From Paramecium tetraurelia (Eukaryota; Ciliophora; Oligohymenophorea; Peniculida; Parameciidae): a stretch of DNA of 64,000 nucleotides. Shown here piece by piece: positions 38,798-50,191 of the stretch. The stretch lies in the NCBI RefSeq assembly GCF_000165425.1, contig NW_001798979.1, forward strand, positions 1-64,000, written 5' to 3'. The notes beneath the pieces are model-generated. The model saw only the letters and a list, made by a program, of their open reading frames with translations, ran no database searches and was not told the origin of the DNA. Positions within the stretch are counted from its first letter, which is position 1; the number at the start of each line of letters is the position of its first letter. Position numbers and translations under genes: made by a program.

Positions 38798-39432
38798 ATG
38801 GAACAAGGAATTGAATAATTGATGTTTAGTAATCGAAATAGATAAGTGGGCTAAATTGTGAGTAATAGATAGAAGAAGGATACGAGAGAGGAAGAGGGTA
38901 TAAAAATAATAAGATTGGATAAACTGAGATAATAAATCATGAGTTTGGAGATTGAAACGAAGAAGCCAAAGTTGAAATTGAAGAAACTGAATAGTGAGAA
39001 CATGTTACTGAAGGAGAAGCAACAATTAGAAGATGACATAAAGGATATAAGTTAGAGATTAGAGAAAATGAAATAGATCAAGATATAGAGTAAATAGTAA
39101 TAGAGTGATTTGTTACAAGATAAATAAGTAAGTATGACTGAAACTTTGTAAATAGGATTTCGAATAAAGATGGAACAACATTTAGAATGAGGATGAGATT
39201 TAAAGCTTTTAGGAAAGAATGCAAAGTACATTATTATTGATATATTCTTAATTTGATACTAGCTTTACTCAACGAAGATTAGGAACCACCAAATCATGAA
39301 ATAGAGATCCTAACTAAAGAAGTTGAGGATCTTTTGTGTTTCAAAATAGATGAAGAACCAACAAAGTAAGGTAACACCAAATACAACCTGTTCACAATAG
39401 AGGAAGAACAATAAGATTAATCATTTACTTGA
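38798..39432 (+). CDS. coiled-coil protein, unknown
   Basis: 189 aa after introns of 28 and 37 nt. A Lys/Glu-rich coiled coil fills the centre (SLEIETKKPKLKLKKLNSEN, then LLKEKQQLEDDIKDI). The C-terminal third is acidic (LTKEVEDLLCFKIDEEP). No family recognised. Divergently transcribed from EMC7. Confidence 0.65.
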
Positions 39433-39499
39433 ATTATATATTTATATTAATAATAATTATGTTCATTAACATTTATTAAATGTAAGTTTGAAATAGAAA

Positions 39500-40008
39500 A
39501 TGATTACATCTTAAATCAAGACTATATTCTTCAGCCTATTATTTATTGTGCTATTTAGCTTAATGCAGTAAGTTTGCATCAATTATAATTTTTGGGATTT
39601 TAATAGTCTATTATTTAGAGTCAGAAAAGTAAATAATTAAAATCATACATAGATATGCTTGAAATCTCTAAGAAATATGAGGTTAAAAAGGTTAGTCCAA
39701 AATATTAAAAATAGCAAATGAAAGCTCTCAATTAAACACTAAATATGCTAGTCTTGGATCAGAATTATTTATTATTACTTGATCTTTCTTTTCCAATTTT
39801 ATATGTTATTTCTATTATAAACAACATTAATTTTGACAACTTTTTTTTGAAATTATATCCAGACTTCAATTAGATTTATCCAAATTCATTAGAGTCATTT
39901 GTTATTTGCTAATAATAAGAAATGAGGACAAATAAATTCATTAATAATACTTAAGTTGATTTTATTATATTTCATATTATTTATAATTAAAATTTTCTCT
40001 TTAGATGA
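39500..40008 (+). CDS. hypothetical hydrophobic protein
   Basis: 157 codons if a 35-nt intron at the end of the signal-like N-terminus is removed. N-terminal hydrophobic helix (IKTIFFSLLFIVLFSLMQ), a short helical segment (KQLKSYIDMLEISKKYEVKK), and a second hydrophobic stretch. The last 30 codons are AT-rich and its stop overlaps the ATG of the following B-box/TPR gene by 3 bases, so the 3' end may be mis-assigned. A weakly similar, broken sequence lies in the matching place (53230-53415) upstream of the second B-box/TPR gene. Confidence 0.4.
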
Positions 40009-41466
40009 TATAATTGCGTTGTAAAGTACCTTAACATAATGCAGGGATAATTGAATTTTATTGTTTTAGCAATAACTGCAAAGAGAATAGATTAAGCTGT
40101 TTATAATGCCTCGTAGATGCTAAACATAAAGGTCATCAAGTCTTGAAAATGTCATAAATGAGTGAACACACTTAAGAATTTCAAGGAAAATGTTAAGAAA
40201 TTATCGAAAACTTATCTATTTTTAAATTTCATTTAGATGGTTGTATTGATGAATTGATTAAAAACTTACAAGAAAAATTCTAATAAGAACCAAATAACAT
40301 AGGTCAATTCACTTATGATTAATTCTAATCTTATCTATCAGGGCTCCTAGATTTTGATAAAGATAAAAATATGATAGATAATGATGTGATTGAATTTCTA
40401 AAATTAACCACAAATAATATTAATGATGCTGTTGAGAAGCTTGAAGTAAAAGCAAGCTTGCATTACTAAGCTCCTCCTGAAATGCAATAAAAAGTGAGAG
40501 ATCTATAAAACTAGGGTTTATTCTTATAAGATATTTTTAGGGACTTAATTATTCTAAAATAACAATATCATGGGGGCTTAAGATATTATGAATTAAACCT
40601 TAATATTAGATCCTAACAACAAAGTTTCTTTAGTAATGAAGGGTATTCATTATACATTAAATTTTAGGTAAATTACTACTTTCTTAAACTAAAAATTGTG
40701 AAGCTTAAGCTACTTTTGAGAGATTGCTGAAAATTGATCCTAATAACATAGATGCAATTAATGGTTTAGGTATGAATTGATTTATGTCTAGGGGATTGCT
40801 TAAGAGAAAGATCTAAACATGAGGATGCACTAAAACAGTTCGAAAAAATACTTTAACTGGATTAAAACAATAAACAAGCCTTGCTCGGAAAAGGTATTAA
40901 ATGTAATTATAAAATTAAGCTTCTTGTTTAGGAAAATAGAGAAAATTTCCAGAAGCTAAATTAATATATGAAAGAATATTAGATTAAGATAAAAAGGAAA
41001 TTGAAGCAATTTGGGGTTTGGGTATTTAAATTATTAAATTTCAATAGCTGATCTCTTAAGAATTTAAGGGAAAGATGAAGAAGCAATAAAGTAATATAAT
41101 AAAGTATTATAATTAAATTAAAATCATTTGAATTCAATAAGTGGTTTGGGTATTATATGAATATTAAACAATTTCAATAGGTGAATGTTATAGACTACTT
41201 GGAAAACATGATGAGGCAATGAAATATTTGAAAAAAGCATTGCAAATAAATTCCAGACATGTATTAACTTTAGCTAGAATGGGTAAAACATGATTTATAT
41301 AATTAGGGGATTGCCTAAGACAACAAAAGAAATTTTTAGAGGCTATAAATTATTATAGCGAAGCCTTAGCCATAGATCCTCAAGATGAGTGGTCTCAGTC
41401 CAAATTGAGTAAGGTTTTATCTTATTTCAAGGTGAATGTAGAATAAATAGTCAAAGAATAATGTGA
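40005..41466 (+). CDS. B-box / TPR protein, copy A
   Basis: 419 aa, eight introns (22-31 nt, sum 202), the coding length dividing exactly. N-terminal B-box-like zinc finger (CKVPQHNAGIIEFYCFSNNC, then CLQCLVDAKHKGHQV), a helical linker with KLEVKASLHYQAPPEMQQKV, then seven TPR units such as GDCLRERSKHEDALKQFEKI. Every TPR begins with a Gly codon split by an intron in phase 1. It is paralogous to the gene at 53881-55332 (same intron count, positions and ending S/D-E/Q-C). Probably an adaptor with zinc-finger and TPR interaction surfaces; partners unknown. Convergent with the MORN gene, 40 bases away. Confidence 0.8.
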
Positions 41467-41506
41467 TTTTTAAAATGATATTAAGATTATTAACAAGAAT
41501 ATTATA

Positions 41507-42844
41507 TCAATCTTTACTGAGCTTAACTACTTTCGCTGGAGTATTGGCCCCTAATTTTTTGTTAGCAATTTTTCCATTAATCCATTAACCTTTAAAAGTA
41601 TTTCCATTGCATTTAATGATTTATCCATTTCCATGTTAAAGTCCTGCTTTCCAACATCCCAAATACTTTTAATTATTAGGCCAAATTAAAACACCATATC
41701 CTTCTCTCAAATCATTTATATATTGGCCATCATATTTTCTTCCATCTGGCCATTCGAAGACTCCTTTACCATTTTTGATACCATTTTTCCATTCTCCAGT
41801 GTATATTCTTCCATCAAAGAAGATTAAAGTTCCAAATCCTGAAATCAAATCATTTTCAAATCTGCCTTGATATATAGATCCATCGGGATATACCAATTTG
41901 CCCAACCCACTTTTAAATCCATCTATAAAACTTCCTAGCCTTGGAATACACATCAAAATTTACCCTCATATGTCCATCCACCAGAATACGTTTATACTCC
42001 ATGCCCATTAGGTAGGTCATTTTACCATTCACCATCATAATATGTGCCATTAGAGAATGTATACTTTCCTTTGCCTTAAACTTGCCCATCAACCCAAGTA
42101 CCTAAAAACAAATCTCCATTTGAATGTTAAAATGTGCCTTAACCATATGGTTTATTTTCAAACAATTCTCCTATGTAGAATGAATTTTCAGATAAAATAT
42201 ACTTACCAAAACCATGCATCATTCCATTCTTCCATTAACCTTCATAAAAGCAACCATTTTAGAGTTAGATACAAGGGAATTTCTGCTATTACTTGGTTGA
42301 GACTAATAATTAGTCTTATTTTTGTAACGGTATGTAGCATAGCCCATTCATTTCTGCAGAGATAGCTATAGGAGTGCTTGGAGGCCTGCTGATATCTGAA
42401 AAGGAACTAGCATCATCCTTAATGTCCTTATTTATGTGTAAAGTAATATCTGCAATGCAAAACTATTTTACATTGCTTTCTTGCTACTCATCCTATTTTT
42501 GAGGCAATCTTTTCTAGGATTATTGAATTTAAATAGTATTCTTTTTAATTTATGAAGTTTTCTCTATAATCAAACCATTGTGAGAACTCTTTTAATCTAA
42601 AATTGAAGAACTTTGTTTCTGAGCAGTTGATCTAGATAATTTAGAGTGAAATTTTCTATGTGAAATTAAGATAATACTTTCTAATTAAATAGCCTCTGAA
42701 ATGCGCTTGTATTTTAATCAATCCATTATATTCTTATTTGTCTATCTTCTTTTCAATTTGTTGCTTACTCTTTGTTGTTCTTACAGTCAATATCTCTTGG
42801 GTCTTATTTGGGGCAGAATCATTACACTGCTAACAATTTCCCAT
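41507..42844 (-). CDS. MORN-repeat protein with myristoylation and IQ motifs
   Basis: 428 aa after introns of 22 and 29 nt. The N-terminus MGNCQQC fits an N-myristoylation plus palmitoylation signal. An IQ motif follows (IKIQAHFRGYLIRK), a calmodulin-binding site. A disordered Ser/Gln region leads to about ten MORN repeats (for example YEGQWKNGMMHGFGKY, YTGEWKNGIKNGKGVF), then a short basic tail. MORN repeats bind membranes or act as spacers, so a calcium-sensitive, membrane-attached scaffold is a reasonable inference. A decayed copy of its last part lies at 55366-55790. Confidence 0.85.
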
Positions 42845-43481
42845 TTAACTAACTCAATTATTAATATTTATGAATGTTATCATCTAACCTACAAAACTAT
42901 AATTTTCTTATATAAAATCTTTTGTTTCAAACCATAAACATCAATCAAATTCAAAACCAAAACCAAAACAATTATATTGTCCTACTTAAGTATCATTTCT
43001 CGAAGAATTAGAATTTCCAAGGTGAAAGATAAATGAATTTATATCATCACTCTACTTCGCATTTACTAGAGATTAATTCAGAAGATCAGAATTTTTCATA
43101 AAATAAAGAAGAGTTATATGATTAAGAATTTTAGATTATTAAAAAGAATGATATAAAAATAAATATAAATTGATACACAATCGATTGTTTCATTTATAAG
43201 AAATTATTTAATCATCCATTGTTAATATAAGATCAAAAGTAAATAATGATTGGATTGAGATATCTTTAAGTAGTTTAAGTTAACCAAATAAGTAGATACC
43301 TAAGATTACAATTTTCTATGGAATCTAAATAAAGTAATATTCATATATATGGATTCATGTGTATCTATATTTTGAGTATGTTAACTATAAGAATAATTAA
43401 ATTTGTTATATACATTTGCAGTGAATCAATAATGATTGTTGATTAAATGTCATTTTATTATTAAATTTTAACTGTTAAGCC
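42845..43481. other. intergenic, possible small ORF
   Basis: A 46-codon frame begins at ATG 43033 (MNLYHHSTSHLLEINSED) but ends at TGA without recognisable motif; the remainder is AT-rich. No firm gene. Confidence 0.35.
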
Positions 43482-44309
43482 ATGAATACTTTCTATGCAT
43501 AGAATTTAAGTCTGAGTTAATTACGTTAATTGCCACAAGAACGTATGCATGTTAAAATGTACAAAAATGAAGAGTACTTTAAATATTGATTAAATAAGAA
43601 TAACATTGACACCTCAGAGCAATCGTAGTTAATTGAATGAAGTAAAGTGCTACTCATATTTATCAAGGCTATCGAAAATCTTGAAACGCAATGGCATTCT
43701 ATACGTAGATAACATCTAGAACAACGTTCTTGCAGTCGAAGTCCAGCCAAAAATAATCTCATGAATTAATTGCTAAAAAATAAGGATAAATAATAATAGT
43801 GTATTTTGAAAAAGGTTGTACCTTTATCAACCATAAACTTAGCCAAAATCTAAGATTAACAGCAACAATAATAAATTCAATACAATCCATAATAATCAGC
43901 TCAACGCAATCATCTTAAAGTAGTTCATTTTATATTTGTTTAGGATTCCTCCCACTTTTAATACATAGCCAATAAATACTGTAATATCTACAGAAGACCT
44001 AGTCCAGAATAATAATATTTAGTCAATTCCCTTAGAGATAATGAATAAATGAATTATTCAATAGGAAGAAATTAAGTCCCATAACAATAATACCAAAGAA
44101 ATAATCTTAAAATGTTAGATGAACGAGTGCGAGTCAATTCTCAAGATAAATACGCAGCCTAAGCATTATCCAACAGTAATATACTCAAAAAGGATGGACC
44201 TTAACGCAAAAGGGTTTCACAATATTATAAAGATGAAGAAAACAAGATGACATCTGTAAAATCACCAGCTATGTAAAATTAAAGAATTATTGCAAAAAAA
44301 AGAGCCTGA
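43482..44309 (+). CDS. Gln/Asn-rich hypothetical protein
   Basis: 258 aa after introns of 25 and 26 nt. A short helical N-terminus (ITLTPQSNRSQLNEAIENLE) is followed by basic, Gln-rich disordered sequence with RQHLEQRSCSRSPAK and a C-terminal stretch DKYAAQALSNSNILKKDGPQ. No domain recognised. Disorder and Ser-Pro/Arg-Ser motifs suggest a regulatory or scaffold role, but that is speculative. Confidence 0.6.
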
Positions 44310-45260
44310 AGTAATGTACATTAAATCTATTTTATATTGATAAACTTGTACGTTACCCTATATATTTTTTGTTTATCCTAATATAAAATTAGTGTCTCAT
44401 TATTTTCAATAGACATTATTAACTATTTGTAATTTATGAGATAAAATAAACATCATAAAATTACTCTCTTTTCACGTAATTTGATAATTTATTAAAAGCA
44501 GTCATGCTTGAAAATGATTTTAATCTTCTTTGAAGGAACAATATAAATTAGGATTATTAATTTTAATTCATATATCGTTTAAGATTAATAATAGTCTTAC
44601 TTTTTAAATGGCAATAATCTGGAGATTTTTGTACAGAAAACAAAAACTACCACTATAAAAATCTAAAGGGGTTACATCAATATTTTAAAGTGATTTAGAA
44701 TTTAGCAATCATTTTTTGTCAATACAAATATATTTTAGGTTAGCATTTTTAAATGATATGATACTGATAAATTTCCAATCAATAATATCAATCTATACTT
44801 TAGAAATACTATGTCTCGTTATTTTACATAAATCTCAAATATTATAGGACTATGTAATCTAAAATTGAATTAGAATTAATGTTATTAGTCTATAAGAAAT
44901 TATTTATTATAAATTAATTATTTAATAAATTTAATTATGCAAACTATATATATTTGTTTTATTTAAATATCCTTGTTAAAAATTTAATTGATGAGTGCAG
45001 AGTTAATTAGTGGGTGTATAAAGGAGATATAAATTTTTAAATTGTTTATTTAAAAGCCATTTCGTAGAATGGTTTATTTTTCAAACAAAAGCAGAGTAAT
45101 AGATACGTTATAAGGGAGGTGATTCGTGTTTATATTAGAGTTTATTTATAAATTGTAATTATGTAATATACGATATGTAAAGTTCTTAATTCTCCTTAGA
45201 GTATGTGTTGTTTTTATTGATAAATATGTGAATTAGTTATATTTAACTGCAAAGTGTCTT
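44310..45260. other. intergenic, AT-rich
   Basis: About 950 bases without a supportable reading frame, RNA gene or repeat. Confidence 0.45.
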
Positions 45261-47896
45261 ATGATAGATTTTGAATTTTCAGAAATTAGGAAGTTTATTG
45301 ATGAGAAAATAGTATTAATAAGTGAGACATAATAATACTATTGTCAAAGAGAGGAGAGTTAATTGAGAAAATTAATTAATATGGGAAAATTATGGAACTT
45401 AATTAAAAGTCAGCTTGTTATACTATTAATGAGCTTGCTTTTGATTCTTCAATGCATTTTTGGTTCAGATGAATACTACTATTTGTTTGCGGTGTTATTA
45501 TTGCAATTAGCTCGTATGGCTAGGGAGTATTTTGGAGCATCTTAATTTTAAGTGGTACTAATCATACAATATTTGGGATACATGACAGTTCTGTATTTTA
45601 GTAGTTAGAAAAATCTGTTATCGTGCATGTGTGTAATGTAGATAGGATAGACTTTAATATTTGAGAATGAATTCACGAACAAATGGTTAATAATATTGTT
45701 TTCGGTAGGAGCAGATATGCTTGTGTTATTATTATTTATGCCTGATGAAATAAGTCAAATCTATTTACCTTGTGTATCCATAGGCATAAAGACATTGACA
45801 CAATTGATCAACTAACCTAAATTAAATGGAAACTTTAACTTCAATTAAGAAAATTTGTTCGTGGATAGCAATCATCACTCTACTTATCGGATGTCAAAGG
45901 ATCGCAATTTTCATTCTGATAGTCAGCCTCCCACTCCTAAAAACGATCCTTATTAGGTGGAATTGCTGAGTTTTTTTCCTTAAGGGATAGCACTGGTTGC
46001 ATTAAATGATGATGTTTAGTTTTGCAATGAGAATATGAAAAAGATTTTTGTTTAAGATGGAAGTCAGCAATCAATTTTATAAGCAATATTTAGTTTGGAG
46101 GAGCAGCAGGTTGTGGAGTAAGCAGAGAAGTAATCAATAGAACAACCGAAATAATCGATGAGTTCTTTTTCAACATTTCAACCTGTACCTATTCAGAAGA
46201 CATAATTCACAAGTGCAGCAAGATCTCAAAATAAGTCATCAGGAACTGTGGTATAATAGTAGCTGAAGGAGAGACCATTGCCAAGAGCCTAGACATAGCA
46301 TAAATAAAATACATTGAAACTCCAGGACACTTTTATTACAGATTGTTGTGTATGAAGATCATAATAATTATTTAGGTAATCGAGTAAGAGATTCAGTGTA
46401 TGAAGAAGCAGATCTAAAGAAAGGAAGTCCAGAATTTGATGAAGACTACTCATGTGTAGGAACACATTGTGGTTTTGGGGTATATTCGATCGGAGAAACA
46501 GAAGAGAAGATAAATAGAAATCAAGTTGTATATAACATTGATCAACGACTGTCCTTACATTTTAATAGTTGCTAGAGACATAACTCATAGAGATTACATT
46601 CGAACTTTGAAGAATTACAGCAAATAGAAATCTAAGATGTTGGCCTTTGTCAGTCATGAATACAGAACTCCTTTGAATTGCATTATCGATCAATTGAATG
46701 AGAGTCTGAGAGATGAATGCAGAAATAGATCAGAGACTATCTTTTGTGAGAAGGATAAGGAGATCCATAAACATGTGAGGATTGCTTTGCATACAGCCAA
46801 ATAACTGTTGAATCTCTCCGATGATCTCCTTGATCTGGCACAAATTAGAGAAGGCAAATTTACAGCTGTCAAATAAAAGTTCAATCTAAAGAACATGATG
46901 AAGAGTTGTCTCGAGTTATTCTCAGCCACTGCTGAAAAGTAATAAATAGTCTTGAATTTGAATTACAATGCTCATGTTCCAAAGATTGTAGAACAAGATT
47001 CCAATAGAATCAAATAAATCATTATGAATTTAATAGGAAATGCCTTTAAATTCACTGAAAAAGGAAACATCACTTTGGAAGTCACCTAAGGCTCAGATAG
47101 AAAGAGAATCACCATTTCTGTGATTGACACAGGTATAGGTATTCCTGATGATGATAAGGTCAAACTATTTAAAGCTTTCGCTAAAGGCAGTAGTGAGGAG
47201 AGTAAGAAGATGAACACATAAGGAGTTGGATTGGGATTATTGATAAGTAACTAAATCTTATAAAATCTCAATGGAGACATTCAAAATGGATTAAAACTTC
47301 ATTCTCAAATTAATAAAGGATCTACTTTTTATTTTACAATTTAAATTTGCGATGTACAATAAACCTTCTCGCTTCATGATTTAGAAGAACGTAATCAGGA
47401 AAGTGAAAATTCAGAATAAAATTCTTTGTTCATTCCTGATGATGATGACAAACCTTAATAATTGAAAGTTATAACCAAAAATTAAAATATTAAAGCATCA
47501 ACTAAAGTTTCGATTGGAGATCCTAAAATTTTGATTGTGGATGATGTGTAATTAAATGTTGAAATGATTGCACGTATGATTCAAGACACTGCTGTCGATT
47601 GGGCCTTGAATGGGTATCAAGCAATACAAAAATGCAAAGAAAGAATCAAGCACAATCAGGAATTCTACAAAGTTATACTTATGGATTTAGAAATGCCAAT
47701 TATGAATGGATTTTAAGTGTCTTAAGCTATTATTACTTTGTGTGCTGAATTGGGAGCATCTACAACTATTATTGGGTGTTCGGCGTATGACTCAGAAGAG
47801 TAGATGCAAGAATGTTTAAAAGTAGGAATGACAGCATACTTACAAAAGCCTGTAGAATAGAAAGCCCTTAAAAAAATCTTATTTAAGTATCTATGA
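45261..47896 (+). CDS. membrane-bound hybrid histidine kinase with receiver domain
   Basis: 860 aa with introns of 31 nt (about 46345-46375) and 22 nt (about 46480-46501). Four to six N-terminal hydrophobic helices (e.g. SQLVILLMSLLLILQCIF, LIILFSVGADMLVLLLFM). A Gln/Ser-rich linker and a small PAS-like strand region (YILIVARDITHRDYI) follow. The H-box is SHEYRTPLN, the phospho-accepting His near 46657. The ATPase has NLIGNAFKFT, DTGIGIP and GVGLGLLIS. The C-terminal receiver reads ILIVDDVQLN, LMDLEMPIMNG (acceptor Asp), CSAYDS and LQKPV. All catalytic motifs are present. Sensor ligand unknown. A phosphotransfer partner is expected elsewhere in the genome. Confidence 0.92.
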
Positions 47897-48042
47897 ATTA
47901 TATATTCTTATTACTTATATTCTTTTCAGTTTTCTCAAATATAAATATTTTTGCCCGGAATTTTGTATAATTTAAAAATAATAAATGGACCCACATCAGA
48001 TATGTAAGTAATTGCAGGAATAGTGTTATTAAGAGAACGACG

Positions 48043-48261
48043 ATGTAACTACTTTCATTTCTAAAAGAGCTGAGAAATCGTGTGGCGGAGATGGAGGCCA
48101 AGAATGCTGAATATTAGGATCAAATTGAAGGGCTGAAATAAATAATTGAAGAAAAAGATGCCAAAATCAAACAATTAGAAGACACATTAGCTAATTTACA
48201 AAATAAGCCCATCAAAAAAACCATTTCAAAGAAGAAAGATAAGAAGTCCACTAAAAAGTGA
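48043..48261 (+). CDS. small coiled-coil protein
   Basis: 72 aa from ATG 48043 to TGA 48259-48261: LKELRNRVAEMEAKNAEYQD then KQIIEEKDAKIKQLEDTLAN and a Lys-rich C-terminus. A longer form starting at 47985 needs an unusually short intron. No family recognised. Confidence 0.5.
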
Positions 48262-48355
48262 TATAATAATTTACTTAAATTATCAAACACAGACCTTAAA
48301 TCAGCTGTCTTTAAACTCAAAACAGAGTTTTCAGATGCTCTCTTTCTCTTATAAA

Positions 48356-49588
48356 ATGGTCATTCTCATACAAAGAGGCTCCATATTCTCCTAATCAATA
48401 CGACATTTATCAAAAAGTACTTAATTTGAACAACCTCCATTAGAATTAGAAATTCAACTAAATAATATTTATGACTCTCAAACCAAGAACTCCAATCTAT
48501 CAATCACAGGTTTCTAAATAATTAGTGTCTATTCCTGATTCACATCACTCTAATTGATTAAAATAGATAGATAATGATTATAAGCAGATCCTTAAGGAAC
48601 GTCTTCCAGAAATCGAGAAGGATGTATTTTTTCCAAATTCAAAGTTAAAATATACCAATAATCCAATAAATAGAACAATTGACTATTAATCTACATTCTC
48701 AATAATGCAAATCTGGAAACCAGCCTTGTATTCTCGAAATGTAAATCAGATAAAAAATCAATATGAAGTAATCATCACAATAATATATTTTTAATAAATT
48801 GAACTTAAAATCATGGATCAATAGTAATAAATTAATTTCATAACATTCTAAGTTTGTTCAATGATTCTTTTATTTCTGAACATTGCTCAACTTACATCAA
48901 ACCATTAAAGTGCAATAGATTCAGATTAATCCATAGGAGATTAGGTAGTTAAATCCAAAATTTCAAGAATTATATGAATAAACAAAATAAAAATCTCATT
49001 ATTTTTAATAAAAAGCAAACAATCTACAAGAGTCTCATAAGATCAAGAAGGTAAACTTCAAATAAATAAGTATGAACTCTTAAAGTTCAGTGATATTCAG
49101 AAGAAATCCTACAAAAGATTTAATTAATCGTTAATCGCATCAAAATTAATTAAGGGAGAGCGGCAATATAATATCTCTGAGAACAAACCACTAGACAACA
49201 TTTAGCCTTTAAAGTATCCATTCTTATGTATCCAATTTGCAGCATTAAACTCAGACATAATAAACTAAACGCATATCAACCAAGTATGACTTTAGTACTG
49301 TTGGTTTAAATAACAGATGAGAATATGGAATAATAATAACAGCAGATAGAAAGAGATATTCTTACTTGCAGCTAACCAAAATTCTTGAGTCACTCTCTAA
49401 TTAGAAGTCTAAGTGACAAGCATAAATTTCCTAGTAAATGAAAATACTTGATTTATGCGATTAAAAATGTGAAAAAATCAGATAAATACTTGGTTATTGG
49501 TGTTGGAATTACCATAATTATTAAGAACCCTAGAAATTGAATAAAAGATCTATTAATATGAATTATGATATATATTATTTATAATTTA
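48356..49588 (+). other. unresolved coding-like stretch
   Basis: Several pieces in different frames read like protein: from ATG 48356 (SIRHLSKSTQFEQPPLELEI), around 48560-48760 (DYKQILKERLPEIEKDVFF), around 49040-49250 (ELLKFSDIQKKSYKRFNQSL, PLDNIQPLKYPFLCIQFAAL), and around 49420-49560 (EKIRQILGYWCWNYHNY). They are separated by TGA codons and frame changes that I could not remove with credible introns. It is either one multi-exon gene with introns I failed to place, or a decaying gene. No family recognised. Confidence 0.3.
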
Positions 49589-50170
49589 ATGCAAGAACAT
49601 CCTTTGGGATTGTTGAGTCAAGGAACAACTATATACTTAAAAAGGAGATTAAGTATTCGTTTTGATTATCTTCTGAGATCAAAACGTAGAACATCAAAAT
49701 TTCCATCTAAATATCTTTAAGGGTGGGGGAGACAACTGAATGGTGCAAGTAAGAGCACATTCAAGAATTCAAATTTATTTAAATGGTATATACTAATTGA
49801 TATTGCTTTGTTTATTAAGAGATTAAGAAAATTAAGAAATAGAAAAAACTTATCTAGAATTAATGTATTAAATGAAAAATCCAATAAGTAAATAAAAGCA
49901 GCTTTGTTTGCTATAACATTATCAATATTGTTATTGCCACTTTTATACGTTTTCAATATTGGTTTGAAGTCATATCAATATATCAATATTTATATCAGTT
50001 GTTGTCTATGTTATTAGGGAATGCTGAGATTCATTTTGTTTTTCACTCTGCCAGCCTATGTTATTTTGATAGTAATGGCAATCATTTTTGCAGGTGTAGA
50101 ATTAATTAGGTAAGTTCCGTTGTTGACCTCGAAAAAATAGAGTGTCCATTAAATACTATTTGGAAAATGA
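49589..50170 (+). CDS. multi-pass membrane protein, unknown
   Basis: 193 aa without introns. Basic N-terminal half (YLKRRLSIRFDYLLRSKRRT). Then two strong membrane helices, AALFAITLSILLLPLLYVF and MLRFILFFTLPAYVILIVMA, with a hydrophobic segment (YQYINIYISCCLCYQ) between them. Stop only 21 bases before the next gene's ATG. No family recognised. Confidence 0.55.
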
Positions 50171-50191
50171 TTGTATATAAAAATATTTTTA

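Larger units (their letters stand above)
39500..42600. repeat. ancestral duplication block, copy A
   Basis: Gene order hydrophobic ORF, B-box/TPR gene (+), MORN gene (-) is repeated at 53230-55790. The TPR genes match intron by intron and the intergenic gap after them is 40 versus 33 bases. Copies are diverged, so the event is old. Confidence 0.7.

Noticed and set aside
46348-46575. ORF beginning with GTG inside the histidine kinase
   Set aside because: It is a frame artefact; a 31-nt intron from about 46345 to 46375 restores the kinase frame.
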